Source of the DNA: Paludicola sp. MB14-C6 | GTDB taxonomy: Bacteria; Bacillota; Clostridia; Oscillospirales; Ruminococcaceae | Assembly (NCBI RefSeq): GCF_030908625.1 | Contig: NZ_CP133133.1 | Coordinates: 2,542,001 to 2,606,000 of the forward strand | DNA length: 64,000 bases | Reading direction: 5' to 3' | Part shown: positions 43,358-52,230 of the stretch, piece by piece | Numbering within the stretch: the first letter of the stretch is position 1 | How the letters are laid out: each line of letters begins with the position of its first letter | Made by a program: the position numbers and the translations under genes | The notes under the pieces: model-generated | The model's input: the letters and a program-made list of their open reading frames with translations, nothing else | The model's database searches: none | Told to the model about the DNA's origin: nothing

Positions 43358-43437
43358 ACTAAAATAGAATAATTACATTTTTAATAAAAGTTCATAATTT
43401 GGTAATGAAAATATGCTCGATATGGTATATATTAATA

Positions 43438-43464
43438 TTAGCACTCAATGATGATGAGTGCTAA
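43438..43464 (+). promoter_or_regulatory. CIRCE element (HrcA operator)
   Basis: A perfect TTAGCACTC-N9-GAGTGCTAA match, with the symmetry extended by AATA/TATT outside. It sits 40 bp before the htpG start, so HrcA represses htpG in the absence of heat or unfolded-protein stress. Confidence 0.95.
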
Positions 43465-43504
43465 TATTACAGTAAATGCTATTTCAAAAAGGAAGGGACT
43501 TTCG

Positions 43505-45406
43505 ATGGCTAAAAAACAATTTAAAGCAGAGTCAAAACGTCTGCTTGACTTAATGATTCACTCCATATACACAAACCAAGAAATCTTTTTGCGTGAGCTA
43601 ATCTCCAATGCAAGCGATGCAATGGACAAGCTTTGCTATCTTTCTTTAACGAATGATAAAGTATCGGTTAATCGTGAAGAACTTGCAATTCGAATTATTC
43701 CGAATAAAGAAAACAATACTTTAACTGTTTCCGATAATGGTATCGGTATGGATCAAAAGGCGTTAGAAGATAACCTTGGCGTCATTGCTCGCAGTGGTTC
43801 ATTACAATTTAAAAATGATATGTCTGAAACAGAAATAAAGCCTGAGGATATTGATATTATTGGTCAATTTGGTGTTGGCTTTTATTCAGCGTTTATGGTA
43901 AGCGAAAGCGTTGCCGTTATTACAAAACCATATGGTTCAGATATTGCTTATAAATGGGAATCTACAGGAGCAGATGGATATACGATTACCGAATGTGAAA
44001 AAGATACTGTCGGAACTGATATTATCATGACATTAAAGAAAGATACGGAAGATGAAAATTATTCTCGTTTCTTGAACGATTATACTCTTCGTAATCTTGT
44101 TAAGAAATATTCTGATTATATTCGTTACCCAATTAAAATGGATGTAGAAAAATCTCGTCCTGTCGAAAACAAAGATAAGGATGACGAACCAAAATATGAA
44201 ACCTATATTGAAAATGAAACATTAAATGATATGGTTCCAATTTGGCACAAGCAAAAAAGTGAAGTAACCGATGAACAATATAATCAATTTTATAAGGACA
44301 AATTCTTTGATTACGAAGATCCAATTAAGACAATTCATATTAGCACAGAGGGCGTTATTTCATATGAAGCACTTTTGTTTATTCCATCTAAAACACCATA
44401 CAACTACTTTACAAAAGAGTATGAAAAGGGATTACAACTTTATTCCAGCGGCGTTTTAATTATGGACAAATGTTCTGATTTGATTCCTGAGCATTTCCGC
44501 TTTGTACGTGGTGTTGTTGACTCTCAAGATTTATCTTTGAACATCTCACGTGAAATGTTACAACAAAATCGCCAACTTCAAGTAATTGCATCTAGTATCG
44601 AAAAGAAAATCAAACGTGAGCTTTCTAAGATGTTAGAAAACGATCGTGAAAAATATCAAGAGTTTTTCAAGCATTTTGGAATTCAATTGAAATACGGCGT
44701 TGTAAGCGAATATGGGGCACATAAAGATAACTTAAAAGATTTATTGCTATTTTATTCTTCAACAGAACAAAAGCCGGTTACACTAGCTGAATATATCTCT
44801 CGTATGAAAGAAGAGCAAAAATATATCTACTACGCTTGTGGCGAGACGATTACAAAAATTGATCACTTACCTCAAACAGAAGCAATTAAAGATAAGGATT
44901 ATGAAATTTTATATCTAACTGATGAAGTAGATGATTTCGTTATGAATATCCTTCATGAAGTAGAAGGTAAAGAATTAAAATCTGTCAATAGTGATGATGT
45001 AGTCGATAAAGAGGATAGAGAAGCGGCACAAGAGCAAACCAAAGAAAATAAAGATTTGTTTGATTTTATGAAAGAAAGTTTAGCTGGAAAAGTGAAAGAA
45101 GTTCGTATTTCCGAAAAACTAAAGAGCCATCCTGTATGCTTATCAAGTGAGGGTAACATTTCATTAGAAATGGAAAAATACTTTGCTCAAATGCAATCAG
45201 ATCAACACATGAAAGCAGAACGTGTTTTGGAATTAAATGCACAACATCCAATTTTTAATATGTTGAAAGATGCATATGAAAACGATAAAGAGCGAGCAAA
45301 CAAAATAAGCGAGATGCTTTATAATCAAGCAATGTTAATTGCAGGCTTTTCAGTAGAAGATCCAACCGCATATACTGATTTGCTATGCGAATTATTATCT
45401 AAGTAA
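43505..45406 (+). CDS. htpG: Hsp90 chaperone HtpG
   Basis: A 633-residue bacterial Hsp90. The N-terminal ATPase has F-L-R-E-L-I-S-N-A-S-D-A, D-N-G-I-G-M and G-Q-F-G-V-G-F-Y-S. The middle domain has the catalytic-loop region V-D-S-Q-D-L-S-L-N-I-S-R-E, and the C-terminal part is the dimerisation domain. It is a cytoplasmic ATP-dependent chaperone dimer. ATG 43505 (M-A-K-K-Q-F) with AAGGAAGGG upstream is the natural start. An in-frame ATG run 57 bases earlier lies inside the CIRCE element and would not fit. Control of htpG by CIRCE is unusual compared with Bacillus subtilis, where it is HrcA-independent. Confidence 0.97.
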   Translation: MAKKQFKAESKRLLDLMIHSIYTNQEIFLRELISNASDAMDKLCYLSLTNDKVSVNREELAIRIIPNKENNTLTVSDNGIGMDQKALEDNLGVIARSGSLQFKNDMSETEIKPEDIDIIGQFGVGFYSAFMVSESVAVITKPYGSDIAYKWESTGADGYTITECEKDTVGTDIIMTLKKDTEDENYSRFLNDYTLRNLVKKYSDYIRYPIKMDVEKSRPVENKDKDDEPKYETYIENETLNDMVPIWHKQKSEVTDEQYNQFYKDKFFDYEDPIKTIHISTEGVISYEALLFIPSKTPYNYFTKEYEKGLQLYSSGVLIMDKCSDLIPEHFRFVRGVVDSQDLSLNISREMLQQNRQLQVIASSIEKKIKRELSKMLENDREKYQEFFKHFGIQLKYGVVSEYGAHKDNLKDLLLFYSSTEQKPVTLAEYISRMKEEQKYIYYACGETITKIDHLPQTEAIKDKDYEILYLTDEVDDFVMNILHEVEGKELKSVNSDDVVDKEDREAAQEQTKENKDLFDFMKESLAGKVKEVRISEKLKSHPVCLSSEGNISLEMEKYFAQMQSDQHMKAERVLELNAQHPIFNMLKDAYENDKERANKISEMLYNQAMLIAGFSVEDPTAYTDLLCELLSK

Positions 45407-45408
45407 TT

Positions 45409-45442
45409 AAAAACCGAGTTTCGAAAGAAACTCGGTTTTTTT
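45409..45442. terminator. Bidirectional terminator of htpG
   Basis: A 14-bp stem AAAAACCGAGTTTC with complement, GAAA tetraloop and seven T. It also ends the convergent CPBP gene. Confidence 0.92.
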
Positions 45443-46264
45443 CTAAATAATAATTGTGAAAATTGCAGCATTTATAAACCCATGAACGATAATTCCCGGA
45501 ACTAAGGAGCGACTAGAGAGATACAGTCGTCCGAGCATATAACCGAGAGTAATTTGCATAAATAATGTGATAAGAGCAACATAAGTAAAACCACCATTGG
45601 TAAAAATATGTACAGCACCAAATAGCACTGCTTGTATTGTTAAAATAAGAAAGTCGTTACTTTTGATATGAGATTTTAACCAAGCTATTGCAACGCCACG
45701 GAAGATAACTTCTTCGATAAAAGCTGGATATATTGAACATATTAGAAATTTTAGTAAGAAAGCATAGATTGAACTATTCAAAAAGTTATTATTTTGAAGA
45801 ATAGAGTGATGTAAGAAGAAAATACCTAAAATTGATGTAATCAATAAAATAGTGGTGAGTATTGTGGGAACATTGAATTGCCATCCAAAATTGGATAGTC
45901 GAATGTGAAAAGCATAAATAGAAAAAAGTCCAAATAAAGTTACTAATACATATAGAATCCACGCAGCGTTTTTCGGAATCATAGATTTAAAATGAAATAT
46001 CCCATATGCTAATATTAACATTATTCCAATATAAAGAAAGTACGACGCAATAGCTTTTCTATTTGTATAGATTGCTTTACTGGATTTGAAATTAACTAAA
46101 TTTGTTATCAAAATTAAAACGAATACAATAATAAAGATATCGATCATTATAGGAAAATAGTTAATCTGATCAGGATTTAAAAAACTTCGTAAAAAATAAT
46201 ATACTGCAATAAGCGAAAAAATAATTAGCGAGTCTATCCCTAATTTTTTTAATCTTGTTTTCAT
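45443..46264 (-). CDS. CPBP family intramembrane metalloprotease
   Basis: A 273-residue polytopic protein with about eight membrane segments. The CPBP (Abi) motifs are clear: E-E-V-I-F-R-G (motif 1), F-G-A-V-H (motif 2, about 40 residues later) and H-G-F-I-N-A near the C terminus (motif 3). Relatives are type II CAAX prenyl-protease-like enzymes, in bacteria often linked to bacteriocin self-immunity or membrane-protein processing. No bacteriocin gene is adjacent. It is transcribed convergently to htpG. Confidence 0.92.
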   Translation of the reverse strand: MKTRLKKLGIDSLIIFSLIAVYYFLRSFLNPDQINYFPIMIDIFIIVFVLILITNLVNFKSSKAIYTNRKAIASYFLYIGIMLILAYGIFHFKSMIPKNAAWILYVLVTLFGLFSIYAFHIRLSNFGWQFNVPTILTTILLITSILGIFFLHHSILQNNNFLNSSIYAFLLKFLICSIYPAFIEEVIFRGVAIAWLKSHIKSNDFLILTIQAVLFGAVHIFTNGGFTYVALITLFMQITLGYMLGRLYLSSRSLVPGIIVHGFINAAIFTIII

Positions 46265-46442
46265 ATTCTGTCTCCCTAATAACGTAATATTAATATTGTA
46301 CCATTGCTTCTAAATGATGTAAATAAGATACAACTATAATGTAATATAATTATTACAAATTTACCTTGTTATAATAGTAAATAATGGTATAATTAAGGCA
46401 ATGGAGTAATTAGGTGATAATCAACAACAAGGAGGCCTTTTC

Positions 46443-46976
46443 ATGAAACGCTTTATCAAACTTCCAGCCGTATTATTGACAATCTTGTTATTATGCACAA
46501 GCTGTGCAACAAGACCAAAACTTACTTACGATAAAGATGGGATTTATACCGGATTTAACAATATCCCCAAAAACTATACATCAGAGAATGCATATAAGGA
46601 CGGTTGCTATGTAATCGACTCAAAAGCAAAGCAAGGTTATTATAGCGATAAAGCATGGACTAAGTTTATTGAAGATACGAAAAAGAATAAAAAATGTAGT
46701 GTCCGCATTGTTTCTGTGTATGATGATAATACTTATGTTAAGGACTTATTCTATGATGGGAAAAGTTATATTTATATTGCTTCCGATAAAAAAGAAAATG
46801 TATATCAATACAAATATCTATTAAAGTTACAAGGAACTGCACCAAATGCTGTAAAAAGCGGTACGTTTTTTTATCTTACGAATGATAAAGACTTGACTTA
46901 TAACAAAGTTATATGGTCTATGCTTAGTAGTAATAGTAAGGATCATCTGGATGGAAAGTTTGTTATAATGGATTAA
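46443..46976 (+). CDS. DUF4362-like lipoprotein
   Basis: A 177-residue lipoprotein. The signal peptide ends L-C-T-S-C, making Cys20 the anchor. The mature part has Y-T-S-E-N-A-Y-K-D-G-C-Y-V-I, F-I-E-D-T-K-K-N-K-K and V-R-I-V-S, the pattern of the DUF4362 family, whose function is not established. AAGGAGG lies 7 nt upstream of the ATG. It is monocistronic, divergent from the CPBP gene and followed by its own terminator. Confidence 0.7.
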   Translation: MKRFIKLPAVLLTILLLCTSCATRPKLTYDKDGIYTGFNNIPKNYTSENAYKDGCYVIDSKAKQGYYSDKAWTKFIEDTKKNKKCSVRIVSVYDDNTYVKDLFYDGKSYIYIASDKKENVYQYKYLLKLQGTAPNAVKSGTFFYLTNDKDLTYNKVIWSMLSSNSKDHLDGKFVIMD

Positions 46977-46982
46977 ACAACC

Positions 46983-47016
46983 AAAAGAGATATTGATTTT
47001 GTTCAATACCTCTTTT
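46983..47016 (+). terminator. Terminator of the DUF4362-like gene
   Basis: AAAAGAG plus TATTGA pair with TCAATA plus CTCTTTT with one internal mismatch. A T-rich tail follows. Confidence 0.8.
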
Positions 47017-47146
47017 ATTATCCATTCTTTTCAATTGCAATATATCGTGATATAATAATATTAAAAGTTAGGGCATTGCATATGATAAACTTATAATAAT
47101 TAAGGTTGTTGGAATTACCAATTGGTATAAATAAGGAATACTGATT

Positions 47147-48979
47147 ATGAATAAAAAATTAGATCAACTGAGTGAAAAAGCAAGAAATTTAACCGATTTA
47201 CCCGGCGTTTACCTTATGAAGAACGCTAAAAAAGAGATTATCTATATCGGTAAAGCAAAGAATCTCAAAAATAGGGTGAGCAGTTATTTTGTCTTGAATA
47301 ATCCAAGCCATAATGAAAAAGTGCGCAAGATGGTTTCGCAAGTAGATGATTTTGACTATATTGTAGTAGATAGCGAATTTGAAGCATTGGTTTTGGAGTG
47401 TAGTTTAATCAAGCAGAACACCCCCAAATATAATATTTTATTAAAAGACGATAAAGGCTATTCCTATATCAAAATCACCAAAGGCGATTACCCAAAAATT
47501 ACAGCTGAATTGCAACGATATGATGATGGTGCAGACTATATCGGCCCTTATACAAGCTCTTTTTCAGTAAAACAAACAGTGGAAGAAGTAAACAAAATTT
47601 TTAAGCTTCCAACGTGTAATAAAAAATTTCCACAAGATATGCGGAAATCAAGGCCATGCTTAAACTTTTATATCAAGCAATGTATGGGCGTTTGTAAAGG
47701 AAAGATAACAAAAGACGAATACAATGATAACATTAATGAGGCATTGGCATACATCAAGAAGGGAAGCTCTAATTTAGTAACAAGATTGACAGAACAAATG
47801 GAGCAAGCAAGTGAAAATCTTGATTTCGAAAAGGCAGCTAAATTGCGTGACCGTATTCTTGCAATAAAAAAAATAACGGAAACCCAAAAGGTGTATATGA
47901 TTAACCAACCCGATCAAGACGTGATTGGATTTTCACAAAATCTAACGGATGCAACAGTTGCAATCTTGAAATTCCGTAATGCACAATTAGTCGATAAAGA
48001 AGACTATAGCTTTAACGATATTTATGATTTAAGCCAAACACGACAAGAATTTTTAAATCAATTTTATTTGTCTACCAATGATATTCCAAAACAAATTATA
48101 ATAGATGAAGCATTTGAAGGTATGGAACTACTTAGCGATTATCTATCTCAAAAACAAGGAACGAAGGTTACTGTCAAAATTCCCGCTATTGGTGATCAAA
48201 AGAAACTAGTTGAAATGGCACAATCCAATGCGAGCGAAAAGCTATCCAAAAAAGTGGAACGTACAGGCAGAGAAGTAACAGCACTTGCTGAGCTTACAAA
48301 GCTTTTAGGTTTACCTAAAACGCCCGAATATATTGAAGCATACGATATTTCCAATTTAGGTGATAGCTCAATTGTTGGTGGTATGGTTGTTTTTTATAAC
48401 GGCCGTCCATTAAAAAAAGCATATAAGAAGTTTAAGGTAAGCGAAGGCAACGGACAAGACGATTACAGAAGTATGCGTGAGGTAATCAGTAGAAGATTTG
48501 AACGCTATTTTGAAGAAAAAGATAATGGCGAAGGCTTTGGACGCTTACCAGATTTAATTTTGCTAGATGGAGGTAAAGGTCACGTTGCGGCAATTAAGCC
48601 AATCCTAGAACAAATGAAATTGGATATTCCTTTATTCGGTATGGTAAAAGATGCAAAGCATCGTACAAGAGCGATTGCTATTGACGGTGGAGAAATATCT
48701 ATCGCATCTTATAAATCCGCTTTTTCTTTTGTAACAAATATTCAAGATGAAGTACACAGATTTTCAATCAATTATCAAAAGAAAGTACACAAGAAAAGCT
48801 CATTTGAAATTACACTAACTCGTGTTGATGGTATTGGCGAGAAGAAAGCAGCAACACTATTGAAAACATATAAAACCAAAGCTGAGTTAAAAAAGGCGAC
48901 AATTGAGCAGTTACGAGAAACAGCGAAAATCAATGAGAAAATAGCAACAGAGTTATATCATTTTATTCAGGAATTATAA
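47147..48979 (+). CDS. uvrC: Excinuclease ABC subunit C
   Basis: A 610-residue UvrC of normal length. The GIY-YIG nuclease domain is at the N terminus (G-V-Y-L-M, then I-Y-I-G-K-A-K-N-L-K-N-R-V), a UVR motif (about 200-235, L-D-F-E-K-A-A-K-L-R-D) contacts UvrB, an RNase H-like second nuclease domain contains Y-D-I-S-N and L-L-D-G-G-K-G, and a C-terminal helix-hairpin-helix has V-D-G-I-G-E-K-K-A. It makes both incisions in nucleotide excision repair. An HD-domain gene follows 34 bp later and may be co-transcribed. Confidence 0.97.
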   Translation: MNKKLDQLSEKARNLTDLPGVYLMKNAKKEIIYIGKAKNLKNRVSSYFVLNNPSHNEKVRKMVSQVDDFDYIVVDSEFEALVLECSLIKQNTPKYNILLKDDKGYSYIKITKGDYPKITAELQRYDDGADYIGPYTSSFSVKQTVEEVNKIFKLPTCNKKFPQDMRKSRPCLNFYIKQCMGVCKGKITKDEYNDNINEALAYIKKGSSNLVTRLTEQMEQASENLDFEKAAKLRDRILAIKKITETQKVYMINQPDQDVIGFSQNLTDATVAILKFRNAQLVDKEDYSFNDIYDLSQTRQEFLNQFYLSTNDIPKQIIIDEAFEGMELLSDYLSQKQGTKVTVKIPAIGDQKKLVEMAQSNASEKLSKKVERTGREVTALAELTKLLGLPKTPEYIEAYDISNLGDSSIVGGMVVFYNGRPLKKAYKKFKVSEGNGQDDYRSMREVISRRFERYFEEKDNGEGFGRLPDLILLDGGKGHVAAIKPILEQMKLDIPLFGMVKDAKHRTRAIAIDGGEISIASYKSAFSFVTNIQDEVHRFSINYQKKVHKKSSFEITLTRVDGIGEKKAATLLKTYKTKAELKKATIEQLRETAKINEKIATELYHFIQEL

Positions 48980-49013
48980 ATGAATAAAATGAGCAAAAGA
49001 AAGGATACACATT

Positions 49014-49676
49014 ATGATAGTAACATTCAATGAAATCAAACATAATCAAACAATACGATGCTATATTGACGAAGCAGATCGGTCATTAAAAGCATTGGGA
49101 TATACTGAGCATTCCTATGCCCATGTTACACGTGCGGCAAATACTGCCGAGATGATTTTGAATACGCTTGGATATTCTAAGCGAGAAGCAGAGCTTGCAA
49201 AAATTGCAGGTTATATGCACGACATTGGAAACGTAGTCAATCGCATAGACCATGCACAGAGCGGTGCCGTTTTGGCTTTTCGTTTGCTCGATAAACTGGG
49301 AATGGAGCCAAATGAAATTGCATTGGTAATCAGCGCAATCGGTAACCATGATGAGGGAACTGCATCTCCAGTAAACCCAATCGCAGCAGCACTTATCTTA
49401 GCCGATAAAACAGATGTACGTCGTTCCAGAGTCAGAAATCAAGATTTAAAAACCTTTGATATTCATGATAGAGTAAATTATGCAGCAGAGAAAAGCGATA
49501 TTTATTTTTCAGAGGGTAATAAGGCTATTATCTTAGATTTAACAATTGATACATCTATTTGCCCTGTTATGGATTATTTTGAAATCTTTTTAAACCGTAT
49601 GTTATTAAGCAGAAAAGCAGCAGAATATTTAGGCGTAAACTTTGAATTGCTCATCAACGGTCAAAGATTGCTGTAG
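49014..49676 (+). CDS. HD-domain phosphohydrolase
   Basis: A 220-residue HD-superfamily protein. The metal-binding set is H41-type (E-H-S-Y-A-H), M-H-D-I-G (the H-D pair), then H in R-I-D-H-A and a late D-K-T-D. Such proteins hydrolyse nucleotides or phosphate esters, and the substrate is not determinable. It follows uvrC closely with an AAAGGA site and probably shares its transcript. Confidence 0.85.
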   Translation: MIVTFNEIKHNQTIRCYIDEADRSLKALGYTEHSYAHVTRAANTAEMILNTLGYSKREAELAKIAGYMHDIGNVVNRIDHAQSGAVLAFRLLDKLGMEPNEIALVISAIGNHDEGTASPVNPIAAALILADKTDVRRSRVRNQDLKTFDIHDRVNYAAEKSDIYFSEGNKAIILDLTIDTSICPVMDYFEIFLNRMLLSRKAAEYLGVNFELLINGQRLL

Positions 49677-49749
49677 AAGAGAATGTCATAGTAATAATTT
49701 TCTCTGTAATCGTACGGTTTTCCACTATAACAAGAGCGATGAAAGTTTA

Positions 49750-49800
49750 CCTCCCTTGTAAAAGGGTGGGGGACCGCTTGCGGTGGTGGGATTCCCCCCT
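49750..49800 (+). repeat. Small palindromic intergenic repeat, family 2, copy 1
   Basis: CCTCCC...GGGTGG followed by GGGGACCGC...GCGGTGGTGGGA: two G/C-rich half hairpins in otherwise AT-rich DNA. A related unit is at 56366-56410. It ends directly at a TATAAT box. Confidence 0.55.
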
Positions 49801-49806
49801 TATAAT
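49778..49806 (+). promoter_or_regulatory. Possible promoter built into the repeat
   Basis: TTGCGG (49778-49783, inside the repeat) and TATAAT (49801-49806) with a 17-bp spacer, 38 bp before the small membrane-protein start. The -35 is a partial match. Confidence 0.4.
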
Positions 49807-49843
49807 GAAACAAAATAAAATTGACAACAAAGGAGAAAAGACA

Positions 49844-50038
49844 ATGGAAAAGCAACAAAAAAAGCGTAATTTTTGGTTTGGCGTAGCAATGTTTTTATTC
49901 GGTATCATAGTTGGATTTTTAGTAGCACCAATTAAAAAAGGCACAAACGTAAAGGTAATCGGAAATATTGATTCTGAATCAGCAAAAGAATTCTTGGAAG
50001 ATGAAACAGAACCTGAAGAAGAAATAGCCTTAGAATAA
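49844..50038 (+). CDS. Small single-span membrane protein (64 aa)
   Basis: A 64-residue protein: basic N terminus (K-Q-Q-K-K-R), one membrane segment (about 9-29, with G-V-A-M-F-L-F-G-I-I-V-G-F), and an acidic C-terminal tail (E-D-E-T-E-P-E-E-E). It resembles YtxH-like small proteins in layout only, and no function is known. ATG 49844 is chosen because AAAGGAG lies 8 nt upstream. Longer in-frame starts run through a G/C-rich repeat. A strong terminator follows immediately. Confidence 0.75.
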   Translation: MEKQQKKRNFWFGVAMFLFGIIVGFLVAPIKKGTNVKVIGNIDSESAKEFLEDETEPEEEIALE

Positions 50039-50040
50039 AA

Positions 50041-50072
50041 CTAAAACCTAGAGAATTTTCTCTAGGTTTTAG
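50041..50072 (+). terminator. Terminator of the small membrane-protein gene
   Basis: CTAAAACCTAGAGA pairs perfectly with TCTCTAGGTTTTAG around ATTT. A related hairpin (AACCTAGA/TCTAGGTT, 50254-50277) lies just beyond repeat copy B. Confidence 0.88.
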
Positions 50073-50253
50073 TTTGTAGAAAAACGGAAAGCGCAAGGAA
50101 AACTTATTCTTGTGAAACAAAGCATTTTTCTCCATGCTTTTTGGGGCAATTGCCCCAAAGCACGCTCAAGCTTGGGCGGATAGCCCAATAATATAGTAAT
50201 AATTAATCTTATACCTTACAAATATTAAATAATATTTTCTTTTTCAACAGTCT
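50071..50253. repeat. MITE-like intergenic repeat, copy B (183 bp)
   Basis: Ends AGTTTGTAGAAAAA (left) and TTTTTCAACAGTCT (right) are imperfect inverted repeats (11 of 14). Inside are GGGGCAATTGCCCC, the core GCTTGGGCGGATAGCCCAAT (50170-50189) and AT-rich DNA. It lies between convergent genes and has no ORF. Confidence 0.65.
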
Positions 50254-50282
50254 AACCTAGAAATCTTTCTCTAGGTTTTAAT

Positions 50283-52004
50283 TTATGATAAGCAAATCAC
50301 TTCATATTTTGCGTTTCCTAAGATGTCGCAATCACGATAATTGAATAAAACTGGGGTAACTTCTTGCTCATTTGTAATCGGGTTAAAAGGGAAAACTTCA
50401 ATATGGGCGCTTCGAATAATTTGTTTGGTATCAAACTCTTCATATTCTGAAAGATACTTCATAACATTCTCTTTGTTATCAATAAATTCAAATACGGCAG
50501 TTTTATAATCTTCTTTCATAGAAATGTCTAGCCAATCAGGTAACTTTTTCGCTTTCTCATGGCTGTATAAATCAAATAGCGCATACCATTTAAAGCTTGT
50601 ATTCTCTTTCTTGTCAAGCGTTTGAAAGAAATCCCATAAAATCGAATAGGTTTCCACTTTTGAATGAGATAAGGTATGCAAATTATTTACTTCATAATAT
50701 CCTGCCAGTGCTTCAAAAAAACGAAATGGTGAAGAAAAGAAGCCACATAAATAACGGACTAACAGCTGATAACGGTTTGAGTTATAATACATCTCAACCA
50801 TTTCTTCAATCATTTTTAGCTTAGATATTTCGTCATAGGTTAACCAGTTGGTTTTTAAGATTTCATAAGGCGCATAGCTAGTATATACTAAACCATAATT
50901 ACAAGCATTATCAAACAATCCGGAACCTTTAAGCAGCTTTAAAAAGCCAAGCTGTAGTTGATCGGGGTGAAGCCCATATACATAATTAAAGGAATGCATA
51001 AAGCTATCATACCCTTCAAACGGTAACCCTGCAATTAAGTCTAAATGCATATGAATATTATTTTTCTCTTGTAAACTATGAATAATGGGAGTTAGCTTTG
51101 AAGTTTCGGTTCTGCGCTTAATCGCTTTTAGCGTTTCTTTATTTGTAGATTGTACTCCGATTTCAAATTGAAATAGCCCACGTCTTGCTTGATATAAATA
51201 CGCAATCATTTCATGATCTAAAAGCTCAGCAGCAATTTCAAAATGAAAGTTTGTGTATCCGTTATCATGTTCCATAATATATTGCCAAATAGCCATACAA
51301 TGCTGTTTATCGCAATTGAAAGTTCTGTCAACAAATTTAACCTGTCTTACTTTATTCGTTAAAAATATGTTGAGGTCATGAAAAACACGCTCTAATGAAA
51401 GATAACGCACACCGCCTGTGCCACTTGATAAACAGTATTGACACCGAAATGGGCATCCACGGGTAGATTCATAATAGATGATTCTATTGTCCAATACATC
51501 AAAATCATCATATACAAAAGGTATATCATCCAAAGGAATTGCCGCAGAAAGCTTATTACTGATAACTTCACTGTTGTTTCTGTAAGTGATACCTTCCACA
51601 TCAGAATAATCTTCATTGTGCGTTAGTCTGTCAATTAACTCTGAAAATGGAATTTCACCTTCTCCGCAAATTACAATATCGCAATCTGTGTTTTCTATTA
51701 CTTTCCTACTATCATAGCTAACTTCGGGACCACCAAGAAAAATTGTTGTTTGTGGTAAAATCTTTTTTAGCTCTTTTACTAATTTCTTAATGATTTCATA
51801 GTTCCATATATAACAAGAGAAACCTAAAATATCAGGCTTTTGTTTTGCTATTTCACGTAAAATAAATTCTGTTTGATGGTTGATTGTATATTCACAAGTA
51901 GTAATGGATATATTTTGTTTTTGCTCGGTATATTTTTTTAAATAGCGTATTGCTAAATTGGAATGAATAAACTTTGCGTTAATTCCAACAAGGATAGTTT
52001 TCAT
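50283..52004 (-). CDS. B12-binding-domain radical SAM protein (DUF4080-type)
   Basis: A 573-residue enzyme. The N-terminal Rossmann-like cobalamin-binding-type domain (about 1-140) has I-L-G-F-S-C-Y-I-W-N and F-L-G-G-P-E-V-S-Y-D. The radical SAM core has R-G-C-P-F-R-C-Q-Y-C (C-x3-C-x2-C). The C-terminal 200 residues match the DUF4080 layout. B12-dependent radical SAM proteins of this group act in methylation or other modification, and the substrate is unknown. ATG 52004 is chosen since AAAGGG lies 11 nt upstream. An earlier in-frame ATG overlaps that site. Confidence 0.88.
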   Translation of the reverse strand: MKTILVGINAKFIHSNLAIRYLKKYTEQKQNISITTCEYTINHQTEFILREIAKQKPDILGFSCYIWNYEIIKKLVKELKKILPQTTIFLGGPEVSYDSRKVIENTDCDIVICGEGEIPFSELIDRLTHNEDYSDVEGITYRNNSEVISNKLSAAIPLDDIPFVYDDFDVLDNRIIYYESTRGCPFRCQYCLSSGTGGVRYLSLERVFHDLNIFLTNKVRQVKFVDRTFNCDKQHCMAIWQYIMEHDNGYTNFHFEIAAELLDHEMIAYLYQARRGLFQFEIGVQSTNKETLKAIKRRTETSKLTPIIHSLQEKNNIHMHLDLIAGLPFEGYDSFMHSFNYVYGLHPDQLQLGFLKLLKGSGLFDNACNYGLVYTSYAPYEILKTNWLTYDEISKLKMIEEMVEMYYNSNRYQLLVRYLCGFFSSPFRFFEALAGYYEVNNLHTLSHSKVETYSILWDFFQTLDKKENTSFKWYALFDLYSHEKAKKLPDWLDISMKEDYKTAVFEFIDNKENVMKYLSEYEEFDTKQIIRSAHIEVFPFNPITNEQEVTPVLFNYRDCDILGNAKYEVICLS

Positions 52005-52118
52005 ATAAGATATCCCTTTCTTTTGCATTATGTTTTTCTATATGAAAGAAGTTTTATTTGCATAATCTTATTTTAACATAATTTTTTTAAAAAATCTTGA
52101 TATTTATTAAAAAAGGGC

Positions 52119-52147
52119 TTGACTTAACTATACTAATATGGTATAGT
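52119..52147 (+). promoter_or_regulatory. Rubrerythrin promoter with overlapping palindrome
   Basis: TTGACT (52119-52124) and TATAGT (52142-52147), 17-bp spacer. An inverted repeat AACTATAC-N7-GTATAGTT (52126-52148) covers the spacer and -10, a typical repressor position for a redox or iron regulator (Rrf2- or PerR-like is a guess). Confidence 0.65.
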
Positions 52148-52230
52148 TTAAACATGATAAAAAATAACTTCGACAAAAGTAATATAAGAAGTCAAAATTA
52201 AAATTTAATTTGAAAAAGGAGAAATTAATT

